Positions 42,227 to 52,306 of a DNA stretch of 64,000 bases are shown one piece after another (positions within the stretch are counted from its first letter, which is position 1; each line of letters begins with the position of its first letter). The notes beneath the pieces are model-generated. The model saw only the letters and a program-made list of their open reading frames with translations. It made no database searches and had not been told where the DNA came from. The position numbers and the translations under genes are program-made. The stretch comes from an uncultured Dorea sp. (GTDB lineage: Bacteria > Bacillota > Clostridia > Lachnospirales > Lachnospiraceae), in assembly GCA_900550865.1 (NCBI GenBank), contig URTM01000011.1, positions 1 to 64,000 of the forward strand, in the 5' to 3' direction.

Positions 42227-45200
42227 ATGCCTTTAAAATTTGTATTCGGGCCATCCGGCTCAGGAAAATCAACGTATTTATATCAGCATGTCATAGAAGA
42301 ATCTGAAAAAAATCCACAGGAAAATTTCATAGTGCTTGTACCGGAGCAGTTTACGATGCAGACGCAGAAAGATCTGGTCAGTATGCACCCGAGACACGGT
42401 ATCATGAATATCGATGTACTGAGTTTTGCAAGACTTGCCTACCGTGTATTTGAAGAGACTGGTGCAAAGAAGCTGCCGGTTCTGGACGATGAGGGGAAGA
42501 ATCTGATTCTCAGAAAGATCGCGGGGGATTATGAGGATAAACTGACGGTATTGAAGGGGAATATTAAAAAACTCGGATATATCAGTGAGGTGAAATCTGT
42601 GATCTCTGAATTTACGCAGTATGATATCGGGGAAGATGAGATTGATGAGATGCTGGATACCCTGGATGAAGAATCCAGATTATATTATAAGTTAAAAGAT
42701 ATCCAGCTTTTGTATGAAGGCTTTCAGGATTACTTAAGAGAACGTTATATTACGAAGGAAGAACTGCTGGATGTGCTGAGCCGGCAGGTGAAAGAGTCCG
42801 AACTTCTGAAGAACAGCGTTGTGGTGCTGGACGGCTTTACTGGCTTTACTCCGGTGCAGAATCGGCTGATGCTGGAACTTATGCGACGCTGTAGGAAAGT
42901 ATGGGTGACGGTTACGATGGATGAGCGGGAGAATCCGTATTCCTATAAGCATCCGTATCAGTTATTTGGACTGAGTAAGCAGATGGTGACGACACTGATC
43001 AAACTGGCAAGAGAAGATCATATAGAAGTGGAAGAATCAGTCTGCCTGTATGGATATCCGGTGAAACGATTTGAAAAGAATAAGGAACTGGCATTTCTGG
43101 AGAGAAATATCTTCCGGTATGGGGCCGGAAGATACGACAAGGCTGCAGAGAATCTGGAAATCCATGCAGCGGGGAATCCGAGACAGGAAGCAGTTGCAGT
43201 GGCAGAGGGAATCCGGAGACTGGTACGTAAAGAACACTACCGATACAGAGAGATCGGCGTGATCGTCAGCGACATGAATGTATACGGAGATCATCTGGAA
43301 CAGGCATTTGAGACATATGGGATTCCTGTGTTTATGGATCACAAGAGAAGCATCCTGCTGAATTCATTTGTAGAGTATATAAGAAGTCTTCTGGATATGG
43401 CAGAAAAGAATTTCTCTTATGAAAGTGTATTCCGGTTTTTAAGGACCAATCTTGCAGGGTTCACCTGTGAGGAAGTCGATGAACTGGAAAACTATGTGAT
43501 CGGACTGGGAATCCGTGGATATAAAGGCTGGCAGAACCGCTGGATCCGCAGACTGAAGGGGATGGAAGAAGAGGAACTGGACCGGTTGAATCATTACCGC
43601 GTACAACTGGTAGAAAAAGTGGATAACCTGATGTTTGTATTAAAACAGAAGAGGAAAACGGTGCGTGATATCACGATGGCAGTGTATGAATTTATGGTGA
43701 AGGAAAATATCCAGGAACGTCTGCAAAGAACAGAGGAAGCATTTCAGAAAACTGGGGAGCTGGCACTGGCGAAGGAATATTCGCAGGTTTACCGGATCAT
43801 CATAGAATTATTTGATAAATTCGTAGAACTTCTGGGTGATGAACCAGTGGGACTGAATGAATACTGCAAGCTTCTGGATGCCGGACTGGAAGAGGCGAGA
43901 GTCGGTGTGATTCCGCCGAGTGTGGACCAGGTGGTAGCCGGTGACATGCAGAGAACAAGATTAAAAGATATCAGGGCACTCTTATTTGTAGGAGCTAATG
44001 ACAGCTTCCTTCCCGGAGCACTTATGAGAACCGGTCTGTTATCTGAGCGGGACAGAGAGAAGTTCCAACAGGCAGAGCTTGCACTGTCGGCAGGCGGAAA
44101 AGAGAAGGCGTATGTTCAGAAGTTCTACCTTTATATGAACCTGACAAAGCCGTCGGAGAAGCTGAAGATTTATTATAGTAAGGTGTCCGCAGACGGAAAA
44201 TCCCAGCGGCCGTCTTATCTGATACAGGAATTATTAAGACTGTATCCGGAATTAAAGGTACAGGACGAAGAAGAAAAAGAACTGCGGGAAAAGGAACTGA
44301 CCGAGAAAACGGGAATGGCTTATCTGATCCGTGGACTGCAGGAGAAGAATCTGGATCTTACCTGGCAGGAATTGTATACGTGGTATCAGAAAGATCCCGG
44401 ATGGAAAGCTGTGGTGGACCGTCTGCTACATGCATGGTATTACAGACGTCCGGATGATCCACTGTCGGAACGTGTGGCAAGAGAGCTTTATGGTGAGAAT
44501 TTTGAAGGAAGCATCACGAGAATGGAGCGGTATGCGACCTGTGCGTGTGCACACTTCCTTGCATACGGACTCCGTCTGAAGGAACGTCCGGTGTATGAAT
44601 TTAAGGCGGTGGACCTTGGAAATGTCTGCCACAGTGCATTGGAACTATTTTCGAAAAAAGCATCAGAGGCGGGCGGTTGGACAGCATTGTCAGAAGAAGA
44701 ACGGAAAGAACTGATCGATGCATGCGTGGAGGAAGCAATTACGGATTATGGCAATTCTGTATTATACAGTACGGCGAGAAATGAGCAGCTGATCGTGCGT
44801 ATGAAGCAGATGCTGGAGAGAACCGTGTGGGCACTTACGAATCAGCTGAAAGCAGGGGATTTTGTGCCGGAAGCCTATGAACTTCGTTTCTTCGGGGGAA
44901 AGATTGACCGTGTTGATATATGTGAGGCGGAAGATCGGGTATATGTCAAAGTTATGGATTATAAGACCGGAAGCAAGGCATTTGATGTGGTTGCCCTGTA
45001 TCATGGCCTGCAGTTACAGCTTATGATCTATATGGATGCGGCGGTTGCATTTCAGAAAAAACGCCATCCGGATAAAGATGTAATCCCGGCGGGCGTGTTC
45101 TATTACCGCATTCAGGATCCGTTGGTAGATAAGACAGAAGAGAAAGAAGAAGCGGAGCGGGCAGTCCTGAAACAATTAAAACCGGATGGGATCATTCCGC

Positions 45201-45586
45201 TTGAGACAGAGATACTGAAGCATCTGGATCACAATGCTTCGGGTGAGTCTCTGGCGGTTCCGGTAAAATATAACAAGAATGGCAGTGTATCGGGATATTC
45301 CAAAGTGGTTGCAGGAGAAGATTTTTCTGCGATGATGATGCATGCAAAAAGGCAGATGGAAGATGCAAGAACAAAGATATTGAATGGTGAAGTGGGAGCA
45401 CATCCTTATAAGCGCGGCCAGGAAAGCGGCTGTGATTACTGTCCGTACCGGCATGTCTGTGGATTCGATGTTAAGATCCCTGGATATGAATACCGTGATA
45501 TCGGAGCGATGGGAAAAGAAGAGGCTATGGCGGCGATGCGGATAGAGCAGAGTGAGGCAGAGCAGAGCGGGAAAGGAGGAAATTAA
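42227..45586 (+). CDS. addB: ATP-dependent nuclease subunit AddB
   Basis: 1119 residues. AddB works with AddA in double-strand break repair, as RecBCD does elsewhere. N-terminal Walker A FGPSGSGKSTYLYQ, a long inactivated helicase region, and a C-terminal RecB-type nuclease with VKVMDYKTGSKAFD. The 4Fe-4S cluster cysteines are one in YATCACAHFLAYGLR and three in SGCDYCPYRHVCGF. AAGGAGG precedes the ATG. Two bases separate it from addA. Confidence 0.96.
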   Translation: MPLKFVFGPSGSGKSTYLYQHVIEESEKNPQENFIVLVPEQFTMQTQKDLVSMHPRHGIMNIDVLSFARLAYRVFEETGAKKLPVLDDEGKNLILRKIAGDYEDKLTVLKGNIKKLGYISEVKSVISEFTQYDIGEDEIDEMLDTLDEESRLYYKLKDIQLLYEGFQDYLRERYITKEELLDVLSRQVKESELLKNSVVVLDGFTGFTPVQNRLMLELMRRCRKVWVTVTMDERENPYSYKHPYQLFGLSKQMVTTLIKLAREDHIEVEESVCLYGYPVKRFEKNKELAFLERNIFRYGAGRYDKAAENLEIHAAGNPRQEAVAVAEGIRRLVRKEHYRYREIGVIVSDMNVYGDHLEQAFETYGIPVFMDHKRSILLNSFVEYIRSLLDMAEKNFSYESVFRFLRTNLAGFTCEEVDELENYVIGLGIRGYKGWQNRWIRRLKGMEEEELDRLNHYRVQLVEKVDNLMFVLKQKRKTVRDITMAVYEFMVKENIQERLQRTEEAFQKTGELALAKEYSQVYRIIIELFDKFVELLGDEPVGLNEYCKLLDAGLEEARVGVIPPSVDQVVAGDMQRTRLKDIRALLFVGANDSFLPGALMRTGLLSERDREKFQQAELALSAGGKEKAYVQKFYLYMNLTKPSEKLKIYYSKVSADGKSQRPSYLIQELLRLYPELKVQDEEEKELREKELTEKTGMAYLIRGLQEKNLDLTWQELYTWYQKDPGWKAVVDRLLHAWYYRRPDDPLSERVARELYGENFEGSITRMERYATCACAHFLAYGLRLKERPVYEFKAVDLGNVCHSALELFSKKASEAGGWTALSEEERKELIDACVEEAITDYGNSVLYSTARNEQLIVRMKQMLERTVWALTNQLKAGDFVPEAYELRFFGGKIDRVDICEAEDRVYVKVMDYKTGSKAFDVVALYHGLQLQLMIYMDAAVAFQKKRHPDKDVIPAGVFYYRIQDPLVDKTEEKEEAERAVLKQLKPDGIIPLETEILKHLDHNASGESLAVPVKYNKNGSVSGYSKVVAGEDFSAMMMHAKRQMEDARTKILNGEVGAHPYKRGQESGCDYCPYRHVCGFDVKIPGYEYRDIGAMGKEEAMAAMRIEQSEAEQSGKGGN

Positions 45587-45588
45587 GT

Positions 45589-48500
45589 ATGGGTGTGAAA
45601 TGGACCGAAGAACAGCAGAAAGTCATACAATTGAGGAATCGTAACATTCTGGTATCGGCAGCAGCAGGTTCCGGAAAGACGGCTGTTCTGGTGGAACGTA
45701 TCATTACGATGCTGACAGAAGATGATCCTCCGGTGGATGTAGATAAGCTCCTGATCGTGACATTTACCGAGGCGGCAGCCTCAGAGATGAAAGAAAGGAT
45801 CCATCTTGCAATCGAGAAGAAACTGACGGAATACCCGGAAGATGAGCATTTGAAACAACAGGCAACCCTGATCCATAATGCGCAGATCACAACCATCCAC
45901 AGCTTCTGTCTTTCTGTGATCCGCGATCATTTTCATGCGATTGATATTGATCCGGGATTCCGGATCGGTGAAGAAGGAGAACTGAAGCTGTTAAGACATG
46001 ATGTACTGGAGGAGATGCTGGAGGAGAAATATCAGGAAGGAAGTAAACGTTTTCTTGATTTTACGGCAGCTTACAGCACCGGAAGAGATGATAAAAAGAT
46101 TGAAGATCTGATATTGAAGATCTATGAATTTTCCAGAAGTTATCCGGATAGTGAAGAATGGCTGGATTCCTGTGTGAAAGTATATGGAATACCGGATGTG
46201 AAGACGCTGGAAGAAAGCAGCTTCATGAAAAAAGTGATGACAGATATCCGGAAGAATCTGGATGATGCAAGAGAACTGCTGGCTCATGCGGAGAAGATCG
46301 CATTAAGTCCGGATGGTCCGGCGGTGTATGAGGCAACGCTGGATAAAGACATGCAGGTGATCGAGGAGCTGTCCGGGATTCCGTCTTATAAGAAGATGGC
46401 AGAAGCATTTGCGAATGTAAAATGGGCAAGGATTGCGGCAAATAAAGATAAGACGGTATCGGAAGAAAAGATTGAGCAGGTTAAGAAGATCCGTGAACTG
46501 GTAAAAGGAATTGTAAAGAATATCAGCGGGCAGTATTTTTATGAAAGTCCGCAGGAACTGGTAGAGGATCTGAAACTGTGTGCTCCGGCGATGGAAGAAC
46601 TGGGAGATCTTGTGCGGCTGTTTGCGGAGAAGTTTGAGGAGCAGAAGCGTGCACAGAATATGATCGACTTTTCGGATATGGAACAATATGCACTGCGGAT
46701 CCTGACAGAGAAGACTGAAGCGGGACTTGGACCGTCAAAAATAGCGGAAGAATACCAGAAGCAGTTTCAGGAGATCATGATCGATGAATATCAGGACAGC
46801 AACCTGATCCAGGAAGCAATCCTTACCAGTGTATCGACCTGCAGAAGCGGAAGGTATAATATCTTTATGGTTGGAGATGTAAAGCAGAGTATATACCGGT
46901 TCCGTCTGTCGAGACCGGAATTATTCCTGGAGAAATTCCACACGTATAATATAGAAGAAAGTCAGACCCAGAGGATTGATCTGCACAGGAATTTCCGAAG
47001 CCGGAAGGAAGTACTGGAAAGTGCCAATGCGATATTCCGGCAGATCATGACGGAGAAACTGGGCGGGATTGTCTACGATCAGCAGGCAGCACTATATCCG
47101 GGAGCAGAATATCCGGAGACGGAGAATCTGGAGACAGAGATTTTGGTGATGGACAGTGATCTGGATGGATATCAGGAAATTGATACAGTGGAAGAGGAAA
47201 ATAACACTGGCAATACGGAGAAAGATACAGAAAAAGGAATTACTTCCGAGAGAGAACTGGAAGCCCGTATGATCGCAATGCGTATCCGGGAACTTCTGCG
47301 GTCACAGAAAGTTACGGATAAGGAGACCGGAGAGTTAAGAAATGTCCGTTATTCGGATATTGTGATCTTGACAAGAAGTATTAAGGGATTTGCCGATGTA
47401 TTTACGGAAGTGCTGAACCGTGAAGGGATCCCGACTTATGCGGGAACCAGTGAAGGATATTTCCAGACACAGGAGATCGGCGTGCTTCTGGATTATCTGA
47501 GGGTTCTGGATAACCGGAGACAGGATATTCCGCTGGCAGCAGTACTAAGCTCGGCATTTGCGGAAATGACAGACGAAGAGATGGCAGAGATCCGGTGCGC
47601 GTATCCAGATAAGCCATTCTATGAGAGTGTGGCAGAGTACAGAGCACATGGAAGTGAACAAAAGATCCGGGAAAAGCTGGAACGGTGTCTGGGAGAGATG
47701 GACGAATTACGTAAAATTGTGCCATATACTCCGATGCATGAGCTTTTATGGAAGATACTGGATCGAACCGGATATGGAGATTATGTGGCAGCGATGCCCG
47801 GCGGCGCACAGCGCAGCGCGAATCTGAATATGCTGATCGAAAAAGCCAGGGCATACGAAGCAACCAGCTATAAAGGATTGTTTCACTTTGTAAGATATAT
47901 CGAACAACTGCAGAAATACGATGTGGATTATGGTGAAGCTAGTATTGAAGATGAACATGCGGATACGGTGCGCGTAATGACGATCCACAAAAGTAAAGGT
48001 CTGGAGTTTCCGGTTGTGATCGTTGCAGGAATGGGAAAACGTTTTAATATGCAGGATGCAAGAAGTGCAGTGGCACTCCATGCCGGTATGGGAGTCGGAC
48101 TGGATGTGGTGAATCTGGAATATCGTACGAAGATTCCAAGTATCATCAAGAAAGTGATACAAAAAGAGGAAGCACTCGAGAGTCTGGGGGAGGAACTGCG
48201 TGTGTTATATGTGGCCCTGACGCGTGCAAAAGAGAAGTTGATCATTACTGGAACACTTTCAAAACCAGAGGATAAGATTACCGGATATCAGATGTTCGGA
48301 GAAAACGCAGACGGAATATTATCATTCTCTCAGCTTAGCCATGCTTCCACATACTGGGACTGGATACTTCCGGCGGTATTAAAATGTCAGAAAGAAGAAC
48401 TGTTCAGACTTCAGATCCTGCATATGGAGGATGTGGTAAAAGAAAGCATAGAGGAAGAAGAAAAGAGCGGTCTTTCAAGAGCCATTCTTGAAAACTGGAA

Positions 48501-49338
48501 TGTAGAAGAAATCTATGAACCGGAACTGCACGAGATGATGCAGGAACAGTTCGCATTTTCTTATCCATATGAAAAGAGCAGTGAAAGAAAGCTGAAATTC
48601 ACCGTTACAGAATTGAAAAAAAGAGCTTATGAGATTGCAGTGGATGGCGGTCAGGAAGAGCTTGAAGAACAAGGGGCTTTATTATACGAAGAACCGGAAG
48701 TGGTGCCGCTTTTGCCAAAATTCATGCAGCAGGAAGAGGGACTGAAAGGAGCGCCGAGAGGTACGGCGTATCACCGTGTAATGGAACTGTTAGACTTTGC
48801 TGATATGGAGAGTGTCCTGGTTGTGAATGGCGGGACAGCAGAAAATAATGGCAGAGATAAGAACGAAAAGACTGGAATGCAAGAGTCGTGGAAGCAGTGG
48901 TTCACCGGATGGCTGGAGAAACAGGTCAGAATAGGAAGGATAGAAGAAGAGGCAGCAGCATGTGTCTGCTGGACAGATATTCTGGGATTTCTGCAATGTG
49001 ATCCGGGAAAACGAATGCGGGAGGCAGCCGGAAACAAGAAGCTTTGGAGAGAACAGCCATTTGTACTCGGAATTAATGCAAAAGAGCTGTATCCGGAGGA
49101 AGAAGACGGGGAACTGATCCTGGTACAGGGAATCATTGATGCTTATTTTGAAGAACCGGATGGAATCGTTGTACTGGATTACAAGACGGATAAGGTAAGC
49201 AGAGGGAAAGAACTGGCAGAGAAATATCAGGAGCAGCTGCGCTATTATGCTAAGGCACTGGAACAGATGACTGGAAAAAAAGTGAAGGAAAAGATTATAT
49301 ATTCATTTACTTTGAAGAAAGAAATTTATATAAAATAA
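45589..49338 (+). CDS. addA: ATP-dependent helicase/nuclease subunit AddA
   Basis: 1249 residues. UvrD-type helicase with Walker A SAAAGSGKTAVLVERI, motif II MIDEYQDSN, motif III VGDVKQSIYRFR, motif V DTVRVMTIHKSKGLEFPVV and motif VI LYVALTRAKEKL. The C-terminal nuclease has IVVLDYKTDKVSRGKEL. It forms the AddAB complex with the preceding gene. Followed by a terminator at 49379. Confidence 0.97.
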   Translation: MGVKWTEEQQKVIQLRNRNILVSAAAGSGKTAVLVERIITMLTEDDPPVDVDKLLIVTFTEAAASEMKERIHLAIEKKLTEYPEDEHLKQQATLIHNAQITTIHSFCLSVIRDHFHAIDIDPGFRIGEEGELKLLRHDVLEEMLEEKYQEGSKRFLDFTAAYSTGRDDKKIEDLILKIYEFSRSYPDSEEWLDSCVKVYGIPDVKTLEESSFMKKVMTDIRKNLDDARELLAHAEKIALSPDGPAVYEATLDKDMQVIEELSGIPSYKKMAEAFANVKWARIAANKDKTVSEEKIEQVKKIRELVKGIVKNISGQYFYESPQELVEDLKLCAPAMEELGDLVRLFAEKFEEQKRAQNMIDFSDMEQYALRILTEKTEAGLGPSKIAEEYQKQFQEIMIDEYQDSNLIQEAILTSVSTCRSGRYNIFMVGDVKQSIYRFRLSRPELFLEKFHTYNIEESQTQRIDLHRNFRSRKEVLESANAIFRQIMTEKLGGIVYDQQAALYPGAEYPETENLETEILVMDSDLDGYQEIDTVEEENNTGNTEKDTEKGITSERELEARMIAMRIRELLRSQKVTDKETGELRNVRYSDIVILTRSIKGFADVFTEVLNREGIPTYAGTSEGYFQTQEIGVLLDYLRVLDNRRQDIPLAAVLSSAFAEMTDEEMAEIRCAYPDKPFYESVAEYRAHGSEQKIREKLERCLGEMDELRKIVPYTPMHELLWKILDRTGYGDYVAAMPGGAQRSANLNMLIEKARAYEATSYKGLFHFVRYIEQLQKYDVDYGEASIEDEHADTVRVMTIHKSKGLEFPVVIVAGMGKRFNMQDARSAVALHAGMGVGLDVVNLEYRTKIPSIIKKVIQKEEALESLGEELRVLYVALTRAKEKLIITGTLSKPEDKITGYQMFGENADGILSFSQLSHASTYWDWILPAVLKCQKEELFRLQILHMEDVVKESIEEEEKSGLSRAILENWNVEEIYEPELHEMMQEQFAFSYPYEKSSERKLKFTVTELKKRAYEIAVDGGQEELEEQGALLYEEPEVVPLLPKFMQQEEGLKGAPRGTAYHRVMELLDFADMESVLVVNGGTAENNGRDKNEKTGMQESWKQWFTGWLEKQVRIGRIEEEAAACVCWTDILGFLQCDPGKRMREAAGNKKLWREQPFVLGINAKELYPEEEDGELILVQGIIDAYFEEPDGIVVLDYKTDKVSRGKELAEKYQEQLRYYAKALEQMTGKKVKEKIIYSFTLKKEIYIK

Positions 49339-49378
49339 GAAAGAAAATTTAATAACTATAGTAGAATACCAGAAATCA

Positions 49379-49414
49379 AGAAGCATATCTAAAGCAAAGA
49401 TGTGCTTCTTTTTA
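49379..49414 (+). terminator. Intrinsic terminator of addBA
   Basis: AGAAGCATATCT (49379-49390) pairs with AGATGTGCTTCT (49398-49409) and is followed by Ts. A partial copy of the dispersed element (ATGCGTTCGAATGGCGGATG, 49421-49440) comes directly after. Confidence 0.88.
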
Positions 49415-49478
49415 GTTGCAATGCGTTCGAATGGCGGATGATCGGTATCTTACAATTTTGTAACATACATAATATGTG

Positions 49479-49509
49479 TTGACATACTATATTATACGCC
49501 GTATAATAT
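49479..49509 (+). promoter_or_regulatory. Consensus promoter with palindromic operator of the padR module
   Basis: TTGACA (49479-49484) and TATAAT (49502-49507) with exactly 17 bp. ATATTATAC (49489-49497) and GTATAATAT (49501-49509) form a perfect palindrome around three bases and cover the -10. AATATGTGT recurs on both sides (49471 and 49506 areas). Such sites fit autorepression by the PadR protein encoded next. Confidence 0.8.
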
Positions 49510-49555
49510 GTGTAACAAAATAATATTAGATAGTGATGCGAAAGGGAGTGAGAGC

Positions 49556-49879
49556 ATGGTTTTTAATACAGGTGCGGCTCTTCTGGATGCAATTGTGCTG
49601 GCGGTAGTATCGCGGGAAGATGAAGGAACTTATGGGTATAAGATTACGCAGGATGTAAGAAAGGCGATTGATGTATCAGAGTCTACATTATATCCGGTTC
49701 TTCGGAGGCTGCAGAAAGGGGAATATCTGGAAGTCTATGACAGGCAGTTTGACGGAAGAAACAGACGTTACTATAAAGTAACAGAAAATGGAAGAACGCA
49801 GCTTGCCATGTATCAGAAAGAATGGAAAGAATATTCCGGGAAGATCAGCGAATTGTTTGAGGGAGGTAGACTAGAATGA
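49556..49879 (+). CDS. PadR-family transcriptional repressor
   Basis: 107 residues. Winged helix typical of PadR: LLDAIVLAVVSREDEGTYGY, then IDVSESTLYPVLRRLQKGEY and the wing GRNRRYYKVTENG, followed by a short dimerisation helix. The ATG at 49556 follows AAAGGGAG; the frame begins upstream within the promoter and is not used there. It overlaps the HAAS-domain gene by ATGA and probably represses the whole module. Confidence 0.93.
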   Translation: MVFNTGAALLDAIVLAVVSREDEGTYGYKITQDVRKAIDVSESTLYPVLRRLQKGEYLEVYDRQFDGRNRRYYKVTENGRTQLAMYQKEWKEYSGKISELFEGGRLE

Positions 49880-50661
49880 ACAGAATAGAATTTATGGAGA
49901 CGCTGTCCAGACTGCTTCTGGATATTCCGGAAGAAGACCGGATCGATGCGTTGAAGTATTATAATGATTACTTCGATGATGCAGGATCAGAAAATGAACA
50001 GAATGTTATAGAAGAACTGGAAAGTCCGGAAAAAGTAGCGATGAAGATCAAAGCGGACAGGGAAGATACAGAGGACAGTCAGAAAACTGAAAAAAGAAAC
50101 GCAGAAGAGATTGGTAAAGATGCAGAAGGAAGCACGGCGTATTCCGAAGAAAAAGCCCAGAACAGTAAAGAAAATGCATACCAGTATTATCAGGAAGATA
50201 CATGCAGAGAAGAAAAAGATAATAAGATATATCAGGATAATGAGGTTTATGGCTATGAGGAACATCAGGAGAAGAAGCCGTGGACGAATAAATGGTTAAA
50301 ATGGGCTATGATCGTGGCAATCGTTGTGATCGGATTTCCAGTCGTGATACCACTCGCGGTCGGACTTCTGGCGTTAATTGCAGGAATCGTGATCGCGGTA
50401 TTCTGTGTATTCGCAGCGATCGTAGTTGCGTTTGCAGCAGTGGTGATGGTCGGTGTTGTACTTTTTGCGGCAGGGATCGGATGTATGATCGCCAATCCCG
50501 GCGTAGGGCTGGCAGTTCTTGGAGCAGGACTGATGGCAGTTGTAATGGGAATGATTGGAACTGTAGTCGGCGTAAGGCTCTGTATTATTGTATTTCCGGG
50601 GATCATCAGAGGAATTGTATATATTTTAAGAAAATTATTTCACAGAAAGGCGGTGGCATAA
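49876..50661 (+). CDS. HAAS-domain (DUF1700) membrane protein
   Basis: 261 residues. The first 60 residues match the HAAS/DUF1700 domain often encoded with PadR regulators (EFMETLSRLLLDIPEEDRID and ALKYYNDYFDDAGSENEQ). A highly charged linker follows (about 60-135), then a set of four strongly hydrophobic, glycine- and alanine-rich membrane helices (about 145-245), and a short basic tail RKLFHRKAVA. The family is thought to work with PadR in sensing envelope state; this is known only by association. Confidence 0.85.
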   Translation: MNRIEFMETLSRLLLDIPEEDRIDALKYYNDYFDDAGSENEQNVIEELESPEKVAMKIKADREDTEDSQKTEKRNAEEIGKDAEGSTAYSEEKAQNSKENAYQYYQEDTCREEKDNKIYQDNEVYGYEEHQEKKPWTNKWLKWAMIVAIVVIGFPVVIPLAVGLLALIAGIVIAVFCVFAAIVVAFAAVVMVGVVLFAAGIGCMIANPGVGLAVLGAGLMAVVMGMIGTVVGVRLCIIVFPGIIRGIVYILRKLFHRKAVA

Positions 50662-50664
50662 AAG

Positions 50665-51645
50665 ATGAAGAAACGATGGAAAATATTCTGGATCGTGTGT
50701 GGTTCGATGTTTCTGGTCGGAATCATATGTTGTTCGGTTTCGTGGGGAATGGGAACGACCCTGACAGATATCGCACGTCAATTCCCATATGGAATCGGTT
50801 GGATATCGGAAGATGAATCGTATGATTATCTGGAAGATGAAGACTGGGAAGATGAAGACTGGGAAGATGATGCAGATGAGGAAGATGTAGATGATGATCA
50901 GGACGAAGAAGATGATCAAAATGAACAGAAGCAGGAAGAAACAGCAGCATCACAGGAGAAAGAGACGATGAAAGATGCAACAGGAATTATAGAAGGAAAC
51001 GGAAAGGCTGCATATCAGAATATCCGGGAGATAAAGAGTACAGTATGTGCAGGAAGGATTCATCTGAAAACACAGCCGGATACAGATGAGATTACCGTAG
51101 AAAGTAAAGACACACATAAAAAACTTGGCTTCCGTGCATATGCAAAGGATGGAATTTTATACCTGACATCGAATAAAAAAAATACAAAGATCAAGAATGT
51201 AGGAAAAGGATCAATCACCGTGACACTTCCTGCAGATATAGAGTTGGAAGAAGTAGAACTGAACCTGAAGGCAGGAGAATTAAAAGCAGAACAGATTTTT
51301 GCCAAAGATCTGGAGGTAAATGCCGGAGCGGGAGAAGTGAATATTCTGGAATTTTCAGCCGATAAAGCAGAATTCAAATGTGGAGCCGGTTCCGTCACTG
51401 CAACAGGCGATGCAAAAGTAAAAATTGATGCGGACTGTGGCGTAGGTGAAATTAATTTAAAGGTAAAAGGAAACCAGAACGATTATAATTATGATCTGGA
51501 CTGTGGTATCGGAGAGATTCAGTGTGGCGATTACAGTTTCTCTGGTTTCGGCAGAGAGAATAGTATTAACAATGGTGCAGACAAGAAAATGGATATCGAC
51601 TGCGGTATCGGATCTATTAATGTAACATTTATGGAACAGATGTAA
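50665..51645 (+). CDS. DUF4097-family beta-repeat envelope protein
   Basis: 326 residues. One N-terminal membrane helix (about 8-30), then an extremely acidic stretch (about 52-95) with repeated EDEDW/DEDWED units, and a beta-helix-like domain of short repeats (about 110-326) typical of DUF4097. Near the end, DCGVGEI, DCGIGEI and DCGIGSI recur. DUF4097 proteins commonly occur with PspC and LiaF-type stress systems. It starts 3 bp after the preceding stop, so it is in the same operon. Confidence 0.85.
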   Translation: MKKRWKIFWIVCGSMFLVGIICCSVSWGMGTTLTDIARQFPYGIGWISEDESYDYLEDEDWEDEDWEDDADEEDVDDDQDEEDDQNEQKQEETAASQEKETMKDATGIIEGNGKAAYQNIREIKSTVCAGRIHLKTQPDTDEITVESKDTHKKLGFRAYAKDGILYLTSNKKNTKIKNVGKGSITVTLPADIELEEVELNLKAGELKAEQIFAKDLEVNAGAGEVNILEFSADKAEFKCGAGSVTATGDAKVKIDADCGVGEINLKVKGNQNDYNYDLDCGIGEIQCGDYSFSGFGRENSINNGADKKMDIDCGIGSINVTFMEQM

Positions 51646-51646
51646 A

Positions 51647-51692
51647 TCGGCATGCGTTCGAAAGGAGCTGCCGGTGGCAGGTCCTGTAGATG
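51647..51692. repeat. Dispersed palindromic element, copy 5
   Basis: CGGCATGCGTTCGAAAGGAG followed by CTGCCGGTGGCAGGTCCTGTAGAT, the closest match to the copy at 24603. It starts at the stop codon of the DUF4097 gene and fills most of the gap before the PspC gene, within the presumed operon. Confidence 0.65.
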
Positions 51693-51768
51693 CAGACAGA
51701 TCCGGGAAGCAGGCAATATAAACGGAGCATGTATCGCACATTATATTAGGAATATGGAGGATAGAATC

Positions 51769-51966
51769 ATGGAAGGAAAAAGACTATACAGATCAAGAAA
51801 AGACAGAATGATATGCGGAGTATGCGGTGGAATTGCGAACTATTTCAATATAGATCCGACACTTGTAAGACTGGCATTTGTGCTGATAGCGATGGGAGCC
51901 GGATCGGGAATCCTGGCTTATATTGTGGCGGCAATTATCATACCGGATGATCCGGAAGAATATTAA
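51769..51966 (+). CDS. PspC-domain membrane protein
   Basis: 65 residues, a minimal PspC domain: KRLYRSRKDRMICGVCGGIA, NYFNIDPTLVRLAFVL and one membrane helix ending IIIPDDPEEY. PspC proteins act in envelope-stress responses. GGAGG lies 8 bp before the ATG at 51769; upstream in-frame ATGs lie in or before that site. Last gene of the PadR module. Confidence 0.93.
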   Translation: MEGKRLYRSRKDRMICGVCGGIANYFNIDPTLVRLAFVLIAMGAGSGILAYIVAAIIIPDDPEEY

Positions 51967-52056
51967 GAAGCGTTTATCGGGAAATGAGAAAAAACTGTGA
52001 TGTATGAAAGGGCAGAAAAGGTGGCATACTGATAAAAAACGAAAGGAACCGATCAT

Positions 52057-52284
52057 ATGTCATCAAAAAAGAAAACACCGATACGTCTGGAAGACCTCAC
52101 GCCTGATGAAAAAGTTAAATACGAGATTGCAGAAGAATTAGGATTTCTCGACCGGGTAATGAAGGATGGGTGGAAATCACTTACGTCTAAGGAAACAGGA
52201 AGAATCGGCGGTCTGATCACGAAAAAGAAACGACAGAATGGAAACAGTGACAAAAATGACAAAAATATTACGAATGTTAATTAG
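52057..52284 (+). CDS. Alpha/beta-type small acid-soluble spore protein-like
   Basis: 75 residues. VKYEIAEELGFLDRV and SLTSKETGRIGGLITKKK match the two conserved segments of alpha/beta SASPs, which coat and protect spore DNA. The EIA-E segment is the site cleaved by the germination protease in this family. The N terminus and lysine-rich tail are divergent. It stands alone with AAAGGAA before the ATG. If correct, the host has or had sporulation genes. Confidence 0.78.
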   Translation: MSSKKKTPIRLEDLTPDEKVKYEIAEELGFLDRVMKDGWKSLTSKETGRIGGLITKKKRQNGNSDKNDKNITNVN

Positions 52285-52306
52285 TATGAAGATTATGTAA
52301 TAAAGG

